The translations under genes and the position numbers were made by a program. Shown here in pieces: positions 19,444 through 32,800 of a DNA stretch of 64,000 nucleotides (position 1 is the stretch's first letter; each line of letters starts with the position of its first letter). The notes beneath the pieces were generated by a model. It did no database searches. It was not told the origin of the DNA and saw only the letters and a list, made by a program, of their open reading frames with translations. Origin of the DNA: Agroathelia rolfsii. Taxonomy: Eukaryota > Basidiomycota > Agaricomycetes > Amylocorticiales > Amylocorticiaceae. Location: positions 62,001 to 126,000 of the forward strand of contig JABRWF010000008.1 in assembly GCA_018343915.1 (NCBI GenBank), written 5' to 3'.

Positions 19444-22076
19444 CTAAGGGGATTTCCTCTGGAATATCCCTAGTTCCCACGTTCCTCCAATTTTCTCCAT
19501 TGTTTCAGTGAAGTTTTGAATAGGTCAGAATGGTAAATCTGTAAAGACTACAGCCGATAGGCGTTTAGGTGCTTTGGGATTTTTCTTATGGAAGTCCTTG
19601 ATTAGTCGTGGGGCATTGGTGATGTTTGCTTCTTTTTCCCATGAGTCTTCTCCAGGATATCCCTTCCATTCAACTAAATATTCCAGCTTCTTTGTTCTTG
19701 GGCTTAACCGGCTATCCTTAATTTGCAGGACTTCATGCTCTTCTTCTTCTTCAATTTCGACGGCTTCCGGAATGGGCGCAAGGGGTCTAGACTCTACCTG
19801 GATATGTGGCTTGATCAAGGGAACATGGAATACATCATGGATCGTCCATCTTTTCGGAATTGCAAACCGTACTGCCCGGTTTCCAATGAGTTCAGTAATT
19901 TTGTATGGCCCAATCCATTTTGCTCCAAGCTTCTTTGAAGGTTGTGCCAATTTAATGCTCTCAGTGCTCAACCAGACCTTATTTCCCATAGTGTATTTTG
20001 GGATTTCTGTTGCATGTTTGTCAAAGAAGTACTTCATTCAACTTGCTGCATGATCCAAGGCTGCTTTGGCGTCCTCCTGAAGTTTCTTGACCTTTTCCGT
20101 CCACAGTTGTGCCCCTTCCGTAGTTGAAATCCCTGCCGTTGTAAGGTTCATTCGGGGGGAGAAACCGTAATTCATCTCAAATGGGGAAGCACCTATTGAT
20201 GCCTGTTGTTGGTTATTGAGAGCGAATTCGGCTAGAGGAAGGAGTCCTGCCCAGTTGTCTTGCCGATGGGAGACGTAGTTTCAAAGATAGACTTCTACTT
20301 CTTGGTTAAGGTGTTTGGTCTGTCCGTCTAACTGCGGGTGATAGGCGGTAGAGAGGGATGTCTTAATTTCTAGCTGTTTGTGAATCTCCCGCATTACTTT
20401 CCCAGCAAATTGGGGGCCTCGGTCAGAAGTCCATTGCTGGGGAAGTCCGTATGACCGGAAGACGTGTGCCAGGTATAGGTCTGCCATTTCGGATGCCATG
20501 ACTGCTTCTATGCAAGGAATGAGGTGGCACATCTTAGTTAGCCTATCTACTACTACCAGGATTGAGTCGTATCCTTGGGATTCTGGGAGTTTTATGATCA
20601 TATCTGAGGTAACATGTTCCCAAGGTCATTCCGGGGTTGGTAGAGGTGCAAGGGGTCCTACGGGCATAGATCTAGATGTTTTCGAGGTGAGGCAGTCTGG
20701 ACATGAGGCTACATAATCATTGACGGCTTTAGTAAGGCCAGGCCACCAATAGTTCCTTGATACAAGTTCTAGGGTCTTGTGATGACCAGGGTGGCCCGCT
20801 GCTAGGACATTATGATGTAACCGGATAATGTCATTCCGAAGGGTGATGTCACAGGGTACGTAGACTTTTCCAAGATGTAGGATTAGACCATTTTCTTTGT
20901 TCCACTCTTCAAGACCTTTCTGCAGTTTAACCGGTCCAAGTTCTTTAACTAATCCTAAAGCGTTTGCAATCTCTGCATCCTTAGCCTTACTTTGAATACT
21001 GTCAAGGGATCACTCTTGACTATGCGGAGATAATCAAAATAATCTCCCAACACTGAACAAAGTACCTAAAATACGAGTTTTCCCACACTACCTAATCCCC
21101 TTAATCTATTGAGGGTGGCAAGGGTACTCTCCTTGTATCTTACGAAGCTCTGAAGACTTTTTGTCAGAGGAGGGCAGAGGTTCCGGAGACTCCAAATCAT
21201 GTGTCACGCATCTAACTAGTTACTCTAGGGAATTTCACCCTACTAATTGAATGTGTTGGTGTGCTAAGATGCGGGGCTAGGCCTGGAGGTTAATGAACCC
21301 TGAAGGCAAAGTTAATTGAGTAATTCTAAGGGGGATACAAACACTAAATACTTGCCTGAAGGCAAAGAGGTCAAAGCTGGCCTTTCAGGACAAGTTACAT
21401 ACACTACTTATACTACTACAAAAGCTCCGCGCTAGTTCCGACGTGGAGACAAGAGATAAAGAAAGTAGAATATACAGGGGAAGACCTTTTCCCTAACTCT
21501 GATGGGCAGCCATGTGGAGATACAATACTTGCGGAGGCTCTGCGCTCCGGAGCGGAGCTCCTGAAGAGCTCCGGAGCTGAAGCTCGGAAGTGTGTAGCGG
21601 AACCAGTATCCATTAGGAGTTGGTCAGTGATCGGAGGTTTGTACTCTGGAGCTGTGCAGAATAGTGAACAGGAAATGCACAGCTCACGATTACTCCTGTA
21701 GCGTGCAGCTTAGTCACATGAGGGCCAATCATAGGACTGCTCACTGCCTACAAACCACGCTCTAAGGGTAATATAATGAAAGAAAATGAAACGAAATATA
21801 ATATATTGTTTAAATAATAACAAAAAATTTATAGTCCAAAATTCCAACTCATAAAAAATACGGTCCAGAATCCCTTTTTCTCCTTGTACTTTCACGTGCC
21901 CTCTCCTAGCAGCGTTGATCTGGAATAGCTTCAGATCCAGAACTACCTAATTAAGGTTGTCTTCTTTGTCAGAACGTTGGAAGTCTGGTCGGCGGGAAAG
22001 AGGGTCGGCATGACCATTCTCGGATCCTCAAAGATAGGCAATTGTAAAGCGGAATTCAGATAGGAATAAGGACCAT
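19444..22076 (-). pseudogene. A4 pol fragment (RNase H end to chromodomain), decayed
   Basis: This minus-strand family A pol is interrupted by a D solo LTR (21000-21856) and cut at 22076 by insertion of the D element. From left to right on the window it reads chromodomain, GPY region, integrase core, zinc finger, then the RNase H/integrase spacer. In-frame TGA codons occur at the same Arg positions as in A7 (FRPIE, ASRMKYFF, YLRNYV), and also at ERPWEH. RT, protease and gag are missing from the window. Confidence 0.87.
21000..21856 (-). mobile_element. Solo LTR, Gypsy family D
   Basis: This 857-bp LTR is inserted in A4 pol with a perfect target duplication AATAC (20995-20999 and 21857-21861). 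Its outer end has decayed from TGTTATGAG to TTTTATGAG. It matches the 5' LTR of the D element at 22077. Family D has a run of GGAGCTCC-like palindromic words in U3. Confidence 0.88.
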
Positions 22077-22522
22077 TGTTATGAGATGGACTTTTTGGAC
22101 TAAAAATTTTTTGTTATTATTTAAACAATGTATTATATTTCATTTCATTTTTCTTTTATTTTATTACCCTCAGAGCGTGGTCTGTAGGCAGTGAGCGGTC
22201 CTATGATTGGCCCTCATGTGACTAAGCCGCATGCTACAGGAGTAATCGTGAGTTGTGCGTTTCCTGTTCACCATTCCGCACAACTCTGGAGTACAAACCT
22301 CTGATCACTGACCGATTCCTAACGGATACTGGTTCCGCTACGCACCTCCGAGCTTCTGCTCCCAAGCTCCTGCGGAGCTCCGCTCCTGAGCGCGGAACCT
22401 CCGGAAGTGTTGTATCTCCGCACGGCTGCCCGTCGGAGTTAGGGAAAAGGTCTTCTCCTGTATACCCTACTTTCTCTTTGTCTTTCCTCCGCATCGGAAC
22501 TAGCGCGGAGCTTTTGTAGTAG

Positions 22523-22567
22523 TATAAGTAGTGTATGTAACTTGTCCTGAAAGGCCAGCTTTGACCT
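22523..22567 (+). promoter_or_regulatory. D LTR core promoter and predicted transcript start
   Basis: TATAAGTA (22523-22530) precedes AGCTTTGACCT (22557-22567) by 34 nt. The 11-mer is complementary to the D primer-binding site. Confidence 0.7.
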
Positions 22568-22579
22568 CTTCATCTTCAG

Positions 22580-22637
22580 GCAAGTATTCAGGTTGTATTC
22601 CATTAAAGTAGATTACTAATAAAATCTTTGCCTTTAG
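22580..22637 (+). other. Candidate leader intron in the D LTR
   Basis: CAG|GCAAGT, branch TACTAAT and TTTAG bound a 58-nt candidate GC-AG intron. It starts 23 nt after the predicted transcript start, as in A, B and C. Confidence 0.45.
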
Positions 22638-22938
22638 GGTTCTCTAACCTCCGGGCCTAGCCCCACATCTTAGCACATACAAATTCCAATTAGTAGGGTG
22701 AAATTCCCTAGACTAGTTAGTTAGACGCATGACGCGTGATTCAGAATCTCCGGGAACTCCGCTCCCCTCCGACTTAAGTCTCCGGAGCTTTGTAAGGCAT
22801 AAGCAGAGTACCCTTACCACCCTCAATAGATAAAGAGGTTTGTGTAGTGTGGGAAAACTTTTGTCTTAGGTACTTTGCTAAAAGTTGGGAGATTGTTTTT
22901 GATTATCTCCGCATAGTCAAGAGTGATCCCTTAACATT

Positions 22939-22949
22939 AGGTCAAAGCT
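22939..22949 (+). other. D primer-binding site, self-priming type
   Basis: AGGTCAAAGCT lies 2 nt after the LTR. It differs from A3 by one base and matches the equally changed D transcript start AGCTTTGACCT. Confidence 0.7.
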
Positions 22950-23395
22950 ACCCGGATATCCCTTGGAATCTCCGCGTTCCGAGAAGGTGTGATTGGCAAT
23001 CACACATGAAGAGCAGTAGATAGATTTTTTTTTGGACACGCTTCCTTTTCCACTCAGCGCACTTAAACGATTTCGGGAAGCAATTGTGAGGTGCAGCCCC
23101 AGCCCTTTGACAACCCCGTTTAGACACTCATAGCGGATATGATCTCCGTGACTGAGTGGCTGTATCCAAAGCCAATAAAATCCCTCACACGGATTAGGTT
23201 CTAGGAGCTCCTTGTGGGAGTTAAAATTTAATAGCGCCACTGACTGAAGACCCTTTGCATTTGCGAACACAGATTGTGTGATTACTATATGGGCGAGCTC
23301 TAGCCCCGGCAGAAGAAGAAAAATCCCGCCCTCCGCATTGGAATCTGGAAACCTCCGGAGATGAAGAAAAACCACATAAGCTCCGGAGACTTTGT
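22950..23395 (+). other. D 5' untranslated leader
   Basis: Leader between primer-binding site and gag. I see no credible gene in it. Confidence 0.5.
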
Positions 23396-24793
23396 ATGTC
23401 CAAGGAAGAAGATATCTATATTGAAGAAGAAGGTTCCCAAACAGATTTTATGGGATATTTCTCGCAAGAGACCCAGACAGAAGTCTGCATCGAGGCAGCA
23501 CTTGATATCGCCGCACCCGCCCTAGTACGCGTTGAGCCAGGCTTCGCCCTACTTCCGCTACCCCCATTGCCCGACACCTACGCCCGCTCCCTCTCCCCGA
23601 TTCCTGAAAGCCCGTCAACTATGTCTCGCCAATCCGGGGCAACAACTCTACTTCCTCCACCTCCTCCTTCGACAATGGAAGAGACCCTCCACATACTTTC
23701 TGACCTCCAAGCCACCCAAGTGAGCCTGACCTGCCTCATGCAACAAATAATGGAGGCGAACCAGCGCTTAGTCCACATTGTGGAAAACCCACCCCAGCCG
23801 ATGGTGTGGGTGGAAACTGTACCCGGAGGTCAGATGATCTCTTCAGGAAGGGAGGTCAGAGACAAGCCTAAGGCTTTTTCTGGAGACTGGAAGACATACC
23901 AGTCATTCATTTTCGGGTTTGAGAATTACCTGGAAATGAATCCGGAGGTTTACAGCACGGATGTGAAAAAGGCCCGGCTCTTAGTAGGGCTGTTAGACGG
24001 AGCACTAAAGAGATGGGCGCAAAAATATCATGAGGAGATGAAGACCAAGGGGTTTAAGTAGGAGCAGTTATACTCCGCTTTCAAAACCCTATATGGGTCG
24101 CGGGACTTTGCCCGGTATGCACTCCAGCGCTTGACCTCCCTGGAGCAGCGGACGTCCTCCGTCCAGGACTACATCAGCGAATTCTCCTCCTTAGCAGCCC
24201 AAACTAAACTGTTGGAGGAGGATCAACGTGTTCAGTTCCACCAGGGACTGAACCAGAAAATCCAATCAGTCCTGGCGGGATGGCCAAGGGATAGGAAAGA
24301 CTCGCTTCCGCACCTAATAGACGCAGTACAGGAGGCGGAAGAAGAGCTCCAATCAGCGGGCCTTTGGAGGGATCAGTGGAGACCGCGAGGAGGATTGCAG
24401 CAGAGGACCTCCTCAACCGGAACAGCCAGAAATCCAATCACAATCAATGCTGTCGGAAGCAGTCCAGCTGTGCCGGCCTCCATCCCTGCTCAACCTGTCT
24501 CGAAAGGGCCTATTGACTGGTCTACTGTCCAATGCTTCAATTACGGGAAATATGGGCATATAGCAAGGAGATGCAGAAGTCCTCCTTCCGCTAAAACTTC
24601 CGCTCCTCCGATTCCGGCTTGGAACCCTGCACACCTACAGGCAGCCTCCCAGGTTCCGCAGCCCTCCGCGCCTCAACCCTCTCCGCCTCCAGCCTCCGAT
24701 GGAGCCTCTGGTCTAACCATGGCGGATATGCAATAGATGCTAGAGGATCAAGCCGCTGCAATTGCGGAATTCAAAGATAAAATGGGTTTTTGA
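23396..24793 (+). pseudogene. gag: D gag, two nonsense codons
   Basis: Gag starts at ATG 23396. The N-terminus is acidic, followed by a Pro-rich part and the gag core (FSGDWKTYQSFIFGFENY). The single zinc knuckle reads CFNYGKYGHIARRC, so the second Cys has become Tyr, a G-to-A change that should spoil zinc binding. TAG at 24059-24061 and 24734-24736 interrupt an otherwise continuous frame. It ends ATG GGT TTT TGA at 24793, with the frameshift heptamer directly before the stop. Confidence 0.88.
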
Positions 24794-24827
24794 TTGGGTC
24801 AGAAGAAAGGGCCATTCTGGCTGACCC
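24784..24827 (+). promoter_or_regulatory. D -1 frameshift site and hairpin
   Basis: GGGTTTT (24784-24790) is followed by the stop TGA. GGGTCAG (24796-24802) pairs with CTGACCC (24821-24827), and an inner GCCA pairs with TGGC. The stem sequence differs from A3 in a compensating way. Confidence 0.75.
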
Positions 24828-27617
24828 CTACATACAAAATAGAATCTCTTCTTTTTTGTCTTGTACATCTACTTCTTTTTCTATTTCTTCTTCTGTATCC
24901 GGTGCAAATGGACAGCACCTTCACATACCACTTATATTCCATGGACTATTTTCCACTATTTCCTGCTCTGCAATGATTGATTCTGGCGCTTCCTCGTCGT
25001 TTGTACATTCCGACTTTGTAAAGAAAAACAAAATTCATACTCACCTCCTCTCCAGCCCGATTGATGTGCTCAATATTAATAACTCTGCTAATAAGTCCGG
25101 ACAGATTACGGAAATAGCTGTCCTGGATACAACGATTGGTGATGTAAGAAAACGGCTCCCTTTTCTAGTTACCAATATTGGTCCGGAGGATGTCATCTTG
25201 GGAATTGATTGGCTGCGTTTGGAGAATCCGATCATCAATTGGAAAAAAGCGGATATCTGCCTGCCTCCGACTTCAAGGATCTCTGCGACTGCAGAGGCAA
25301 ATGTACTTCTGAAATGGGCGGAGGAATATGCATCCGTCTTCTCAAAGGATGTCTCCGCCCGCCTTCCAACAAGAAAGCCTTGGGATTATAAAATCATTCT
25401 GAAAGAAGGCGCAAACCTCCGATGGAGCAAGGTGTACCCTCTCTCACTGAAGGAATTGGAGGCACTTGATGAATACTTAGAGGAAAACCTTAAAAAGGGG
25501 TATATCCGGAAGTCGGAAAGTCCAATAGCAGCTCCGATGTTCTTTGTCCCAAAGAAGAATGGCACCCTACAACCAGTTCAGGATTATCGGAAGTTGAATG
25601 CAGAAACTATCCCAAATGCGTACCCCCTCCTGCTGATCTCGGAGCTATAAGATAAGATGACCCGCTTCCACACCTTTGCTAAGATTGACCTCCGCTGGGG
25701 GTTCCACAATATCCGGCTCTGCAAAGGAGACAAACATAAAGCGGCATTTATTACTAACCATAGTCTTTTTGAGCCCCTTATTATGACCTTTGGCCTTTGC
25801 AATGCTCCCGCAACTATGCAAACAATGATGGATGACGTATTTTACCACCTATACCAAATGGGTCGGTTGGTGTATTATATCGATGATATCATTATTGGAG
25901 GTGAAAATGAGCCAGAGCTCCGGAAGTTAGTACTGGAAGTCTTGGAAATCCTCAAATCGAACGATCTATATGCCAACCTAGAAAAATTCGAATATGATGT
26001 ACCAGAGGTTGACATTCTCGGAGCCCTTGTGTCATTTGGTCAAATACGGATGACTCCGGAGAAGGTTAAGGCAATTTTAGAATGGCCTGTACCAACCAAG
26101 GTTTCGGAAGTCCGCAAGTTCCGGGGGTTAGCCAATTACTATCAGAGATTTGTGCGGAACTTCGGAACAATGTGCAAACCACTGGATCGTCTTACCGGAA
26201 AGGTGGATTGGACATGGGGAGCGGAAGAGCAAAAGGCATTTGATGATCTTAAGGAAGCATTCACCTTAGCACCAGTTCTGGCAGGATATAATCAATTTGC
26301 AGAAACAAGAGTTGAAACAGATGCGTCTAGCTACGCTACCAGAGCAGTCCTTCTTCAGAAACAATCGGATGGTTCTTGGAGACCAGTTGCATTTTTATCA
26401 CAGTCCATGAACCAGGCAGAATGGAACTACAATATTTGGGACAAGGAAATGCTTGCAATTATCAGAGCCCTTGATAATTGGCAACATTATCTCATTGGCC
26501 TCCCCTCCGCTTTTGATATCCGTACAGATCACAAGAACTTGGAGTACTAGAAAACAGCTCAGAACCTCACTCGGAGACAAGCCCGATGGTCACTTTTCCT
26601 TTCAGAGTTCAACTTCGTCATTTCCTACCTGAAAGGCTCAGAAAACGGTAGAGCAGACCCACTCTCTCGGCGACCGGACTTCCAGGTATCAGACGCGGAA
26701 GACAATCTAGATCAAATAGTGCTTAACCCTAGTCTTTTCTGTATCAATGCTGTACAAAGAGGACATATTGAAATTCACGGAGAAAGCTCAATTCTGGATC
26801 GGATCCAGAAAAAGGGAAGAGATGCGGAGGTTGCGGAAGCACTGTCCCTCGTCAAGGAGCTTGGCCCAGTAAAACTCCGGAATGGTCTTGAGGAATGGAA
26901 TGAGGAGAATGGATTGATCCTCCACCATGGAAAGATTTACGTTCCGCGCGATCCGGACCTCCAAACGGAGATCATTAAGGCTTACCATGACACCTATGCT
27001 GCTGGACATCCCGGAAAACATAAGACCCTCAAACTTGTCAGCAGGAACTACTGGTGGCCCGGAATCACAAAGGCTGTCAACACATATGTAGAGTCCTGTC
27101 TGATCTGCCAGGCCAACAAATTGTCTAGACAGCCTCCGGCGGGTCTTCTGTCTCCACTCCCGGTTCCGGGGCGTCCTTGGGAACATGTGACAGCAGATAT
27201 GATTGTGAAACTGCTAGAGTCACATGGGTACGACTCAATTCTTGTTGTTGTCGACCGTCTTACAAAGATGGTGCACCTGATCCCGACCAAGGAATCAATT
27301 ACCTCCGCTGAAATGGCTGATCTTTACCTCCAAAACATATTCCATTTACATGGCCTTCTGAAACAATGGACCTCCGATTGTGGACCCCAGTTCACTAGTC
27401 AAGTGATGAAGGAGATACACAAACAATTAGGGATTAAGACATCTCTCTCCACTGCCTATCACCCACAATCAGATGGACAGACGGAACGACTGAACCAGGA
27501 AGTTGAGGCATACATCCGATACTATGTGTCTCACCAACAAGAAGACTGGTCGGAACTTCTCTCCGTAGCGGAATTCACAATCAACAACCAGCAACAGGCA
27601 TCCATCGGAGCATCCCC
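24790..27617 (+). pseudogene. pol: D pol, nonsense codons and 3' truncation
   Basis: Read in the -1 frame from gag. Protease (AMIDSGASSSFVHS), RT (VYYIDDIIIGG), RNase H ([22 protein letters not shown]), integrase zinc finger (CLICQ) and catalytic core (TADMIVKL; TSDCGPQF; SDGQTERLNQE) are all visible. TAA at 25648-25650 (intact A3 has CAG) and TAG at 26548-26550 (A3 has TGG) break it. It stops at ASIGASP, where LTR A5 begins, so the chromodomain and 3' end are lost. Confidence 0.9.
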
Positions 27618-28457
27618 TGTCATGAGATGGAATTTTTGCCGATTTTTCGGTCTATTTCTTGTATTATTTGGACTATTATTTAATTAGTTATCATATTTTC
27701 TTTTACTTTTTCTATTTTCTCTTATAAAAATTACCCTTTAGGGTGTGGACTGTGGGCAGTGCAGTGGTCATGTGATTGGCCCTTACGTGTTCCAAGCCGC
27801 ACGTCACAGGAGTAATCTCGGGGCTGTGCATACTTCTATTTCACCATTACGCACAGCCCAGGAACATAGCCTTCCTTCCCTGAGCGATTCCTAACGATTA
27901 CCGGTATTGGTCCGGAAACGGATCTCCACACGGATGCCCGGTGGAGTTAGAGTAAAAGCTCTTTCCCTGCATTGCCACATTTACGCTTCTATTTCCCTCT
28001 GTGCACAGACCACCAAGCTGCGCACGGACCCTTCAATAGTAGTATAAATAACGCATATAACTTGTCCTGAAGAGCTTAGCTTCGACCTCTTTGCCTTCAG
28101 GCAAGTAAAGGTTTTTGTATTCTATAGATTGATTACTAATAAACTTTGCCTTCAGGGTATTTCCTTTGGCCTAGGCCCATAAGTCCTAGCTTCCCCCTTT
28201 TCTTCTCTCTCTCCCCCTTTCCTTACTTGTGGGTGGTGTAAATCCCCCAAACGTGTGCGTGTGAATAAGAGCATCGATCACATAAGAGATAATAAAGTAC
28301 CCGGTCCGCCCTCAATATAATAAGGGTTGGATATCTGTGGGAACACTCTTGTGTGGGTACTTCAGTGACTTAAGAGATAGGAGTGTATTGTTTGACTACG
28401 TGCACAAGTAGGCCCTCCAAGCCCAATGTTACATAGTCAAGGAGTATACCCTTGACA
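27618..28457 (+). mobile_element. LTR A5, family A, joining unrelated flanks
   Basis: A complete 840-bp LTR (TGTCATGAG to CCCTTGACA). The left flank is D pol on the plus strand and the right flank is A6 pol on the minus strand. The bases beside it (TCCCC left, GTTTA right) do not match, so it is not a simple solo LTR. Recombination between LTRs of two different A insertions fits best. Confidence 0.85.
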
Positions 28458-28860
28458 GTTTACAAATTTGTGCAAAGTTCTGAATGAAGCGCCGGTAGTA
28501 GTTAGTGAGGCCGCGGAAACGTCGGACATCAGAAACCTTTTGGGGTATCGGCCATTCCAGAACCGCCTTGACCTTTTCAGGAGTCATGTGGATTGAACCA
28601 AATGAGACTAGAGCGCCTAAGATATCTACCTTGGGAATGTCATATTCGAATTTCTCAAGGTTGGCAAATAGATCATTGTCTTTGAGAACCCCTAATACTT
28701 CCAGAACTTGTGTGCAAAGTTTGGCTTCTATTTGAGCACCGATAATGATGTCATCTATGTAATAAACTAGCCATCCGAGCTGGTTGAACTTGTAGAAGAG
28801 ATTATCCATCATAGTCTGCATGGTTGCTGGTGCATTACATAAGCCAAAAGTCATGACCGT
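28458..28860 (-). pseudogene. A6 pol piece: reverse transcriptase
   Basis: Minus-strand RT with [29 protein letters not shown] and the connection segment to FRGLTNYYRRFIQNFAQICK. It runs into the B insertion at 28861 with duplication ACCGT. The frame is open in this piece. Confidence 0.88.
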
Positions 28861-29863
28861 TGTCAAGGCTTGCGCACTTGACGTAACCAACAAACATTAA
28901 CCCTCTCAAAGGTACGAGGGATGGGCTGTACGACCCCTTTTTACAACGTGTTACTAGGTTGGTCTTAAAGGCAGACACGCACATGCTCCCGTTGCTATCC
29001 TTTGTAATAGTACTTAGTTAAGTCCTACTTTGTTAGGGTTGCGGTCGGTACTCTAGCCCTAGGCTTCCCGTGTGCTTCCTTCACGTCAAATAGGTCTTAT
29101 CTAAGTTTCTTACTCGGAGTAGGCGGCTTAGCCCACCGTGCTCTACGTATATCTGAGAGGACTTGTTACTGCCTCTACCTGAACGAACAGGATTTCGGGT
29201 TCACGCGCAATGCCTCCTTGTATTGAGGACTTAATGACTCAGGATGCCCTTTAATACCAGGGCCTACGTGTACTACTTAGATGCCGTTAAGGCCTTACAC
29301 TAAATAGGCAAAGAGAGAGAGAGGTGTGGGCTAGGAACGCAAGCCTGAAGGCGAGGTATATTAGTTATTTATGTAGGAGATACAAATGGGGGTGCCCTTA
29401 CCTGAAGGCGAGGAGGTCGAAGCTAAGGTTCAGGTAAGGGCTACATGTTTGTATTTATACATAAATGAAAGGGCCCGTGCGCAGCCTTGAAGGTCTGTGC
29501 GCAGCCGGGGTTCGTAAGCGGAAATGACAGTAATTCAGGGGCAGTGCTTTGTGACTAAGTCCGATGAGCATCCGATCGGAATGATGAGTCTAGTACTCCT
29601 TAGTAATCGCACAGTGATCGGAACGACCCTGGTTCCTGAGTCTAGACCTTTTGGTGAAAAGGAATGATCTAGACTCCGCCTTCCTAATATACTCTTGTCA
29701 CGAGCACTCCTGTCACGTGGGGCTAACACAGCCAGTCACACGCGCGTCAAGATGTCGCCTGCAAGGTATTTTGTCCATAACTTCATGAATAAAAATCGTA
29801 AAAATGTAATAAAAATATGTACAGGTACGTAAAGAAAATGCGAAAAATGTCCAACTCATAACA
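28861..29863 (-). repeat. 3' LTR of B
   Basis: 1003-bp LTR abutting the polypurine tract (GAGAAGGGGGTAA on the minus strand). The pol frame runs a few codons into this LTR. Confidence 0.94.
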
Positions 29864-32800
29864 TTACCCCCTTCTCAAGGGAGTTACTCCGGAACTTCCC
29901 TAGTTCCCATCCCGCAGTTTCCTTCGTTATAGTTTCCGTGTAATTCTCAATTGGTCTGAAAGGTAATTCCCCAAAGACTGCAGCGTTTAAGCGTTTAGGT
30001 GCATTGGGGTGCCTCCTATGAAAGTCTCGTATCCTGGCCTTGGCGTGTGTCAGGTTATCTGCTGGTTCCCAATTATCCTCTCCTGGTGCATCCTTCCAGC
30101 TAACCAGGTACTCTAGCCGCTTGGGTCTTCCCGAGATTCTGGAATCCTTGATTTTGTCAACTTCCCATTCTTCCTCCCCTTCGATTTCCACAGGTTCCGG
30201 TGGAGGCTGATCTCGGTCTGATGGTTTATGTCCGGATAGGAGGGAGACATGGAAAACATCGTGGATGGACCAAGTGCAGGGAATCTTGAGACGGTATGCA
30301 AGAGGACCGATTCTTTCCAGGATTTCGTATGGACCTGCAAATTTGGCGGCAAGCTTCCTGGTCGGTTGAGAGGTCTTGAGGTTCTCGGTGGAAAGCCAGA
30401 CCTTGTCGCCCTTCTGCCATTGAGGAGATTCTCGAACATGCTTGTCAAAAGATTCCTTCATTTTCTCTGCTGCTAGGTTAAGGGCAGCTTGAGCATCCGA
30501 TTATGCGTCAGATATCACGTGCATCCAATCTTCCACGGCGGGGGTATCAAAGATCCCTGTCAGAGAGAAATCCATTCGCGGGTCAAACCCATAGTTCATT
30601 CGGAAGGGGGATATTTTGGTAGCCGAATATTGCCTATTGTTCAATGCGAATTCAGCCGAAGGAAGTAATCGTGCCCAGTCATCCTGGCGATGTGATACAA
30701 AGAACCTGAGGTATGCTTCCAATTCCTGATTGACACGTTCAGATTGGCCGTCGGTCTGTGGGTGGTATGCTGTGGACATAGCGGTAGTGATACCCAGGCA
30801 TTTGTGTACCTCCCTCATAACCTTGCTTGCGAACTGGGGACCCCTGTCAGAGGTTATCCTGGAAGGTAACCCATGAAGTTTGAACACTTGTGACCAAAGT
30901 AACTCCGCTGTACCAATGGCGTTGATCTTTTCGGTGGTCGGGATGATGTGTGTCATCTTGGAGAATCGGTCTACTACAACCAGGATGCTATCGTATCCTT
31001 GAGAATCAGGGAGTTTGACAATCATGTCCATGGTAATATGATCCCAGGGTCGTGTTGGGGTCGGGAGTGGTTCAAGGGGTCCAAAAGCAGGGAGACGTGA
31101 TGACTTATTTTGGATACAGGTTTGGCAGGTTTCCACATATTCGTTTACTGCCTTAGTCATTCCGGGCCACCAGTAGTTGTGTGACACCAATTCAAGGGTT
31201 TTATGCTGACCGGGATGACCACTGAGCAAACTATCATGATACATGGCGATGATCTGAGTACGGATTTCCTTGTCCGTAGGTACATAGACCCTTCCTTGTC
31301 GTAAAATAACCCCGTTTTCTTGATTCCACTCTTCTAGTCCCTTCTGAAGTTTGACTGGACCCAGATCCTTGACTAGTCGGAGTGCTTTTGCAACCTCTGC
31401 CTCAGGAGAGGCATTCCGGATTTTCTTGAGCAACTCAGGTTCCCCTTCCATCAGTACATGACCTCGTCGGGCCGCGTTTATCCGGAATAACTTAGGGTCG
31501 AGTAGGACTACATCCTGATTATCTTTGGCATCCGATATCTGAAGGTCGGGGCATCGAGATAGTGCATCGGCCTTGCCGTTTTCAGCTCCCTTCTGGTAAT
31601 GAATGCGAAAATTGAAATCGGCTAAGAAAAGAGACCAGCGAGCTTGTCGACGGGTAAGATTTCGAGCGGTCGTCCAGTATTCGAGGTTCTTGTGGTCTGT
31701 CCAGATCTCAAAGGGTTCAGGTAAACCTTGGAGTAGATGACGCCAGTGGTCTAGAGCACGAATGACTCCCAACATCTCTTTGTCCCAGATATCATAATTC
31801 CTTTCGGCATCATTCATGGACTGAGACAGGAACGCTATTGGGTGCCAAGCACCAGATTCGTCCTTCTGACTGAGGACCGCACCGGTTGCGTAGGAGGAGG
31901 CATCTGTTTCGACTCGGGTTGATGCTTTCTGATCATAGGATCTCAGGACGGGGGCTGTGCTGAAGGCCTTTTTAAGGTTCTCAAAGCTTTCCTACTCTTC
32001 CTGACCCCAGGTCCATTCAACCTTGCCGGTGAGACGATCCAAGGGTTTGCAGATCTTTCCGAAGTCACAAATGAAGCGTCGATAGTAATTGGCTAAACCT
32101 CGAAATTTGCGGACCTCCTTGACGTTCTTAGGGGTTGGCCAGTCCAGAATAGGCTTAACCTTTTCTGGATCCATACGTACTTGATGATGGGAGACAATGA
32201 AACCAAGAATATTGACCTCAGGTTTCTCGACTTCAAATTTGTCCAGGTTGCCATACAGGTTATGTTCCCGTAGGATGGAGAGAACTTCTCGCGTGACCTC
32301 GCGCAGCTTTTCCTTAGTTTCTGCTCCAATGATAACATCGTCGATGTATACCCGAATGAATCCTAATTGGACCAATCAAAGGAGGATATCGTCCATCAGC
32401 GCTTGCATAGAGGAGGGAGCATTGCAAAGCCCAAAGGGCATAACCAAGGGTTCGAAGAGTCCACGCGATGTAATGAAGGCCGCCTTGCGCTCGTCTCCCT
32501 CCCTAATCCGGATGTTGTTGAATCCCGCTTGTAGGTCAATCTTGGTGAACCATTGGAACCTGGTCATGTGTTCCACAATTTCGGAAATCAAAGGGAGAGG
32601 GTAAGCGTTTTTGACTGTCTGCTCGTTGAGGGCGCGATAGTCTTGTACGGGCCGGAGCTTCCCATTCTTCTTTGGTACAAAGAACATGGGGGCGGCGAAT
32701 TCACTTTCAGATTTGCGAATGTACCCCTTTGCCAGGTTATCATCGATCCATTCATTGAGTGCATCAGTTTCATTGCTGCTGAGGGGGTATACACGCCCTC

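Larger units (their letters stand above)
22077..22936 (+). repeat. 5' LTR of D
   Basis: This 860-bp LTR runs TGTTATGAG to CCCTTAACA. It carries the promoter, candidate intron and terminal hairpin of the group. Confidence 0.9.
22077..27617 (+). mobile_element. Gypsy chromovirus D, truncated at the 3' end
   Basis: The element inserted in A4 pol (left target duplication ACCAT at 22072-22076). It has a 5' LTR, primer-binding site, gag and most of pol, and is cut inside integrase by the LTR A5 junction at 27618. No 3' LTR remains. It is related to family A but clearly distinct, with TCCGG and CTCCGC words common across it. Confidence 0.92.
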
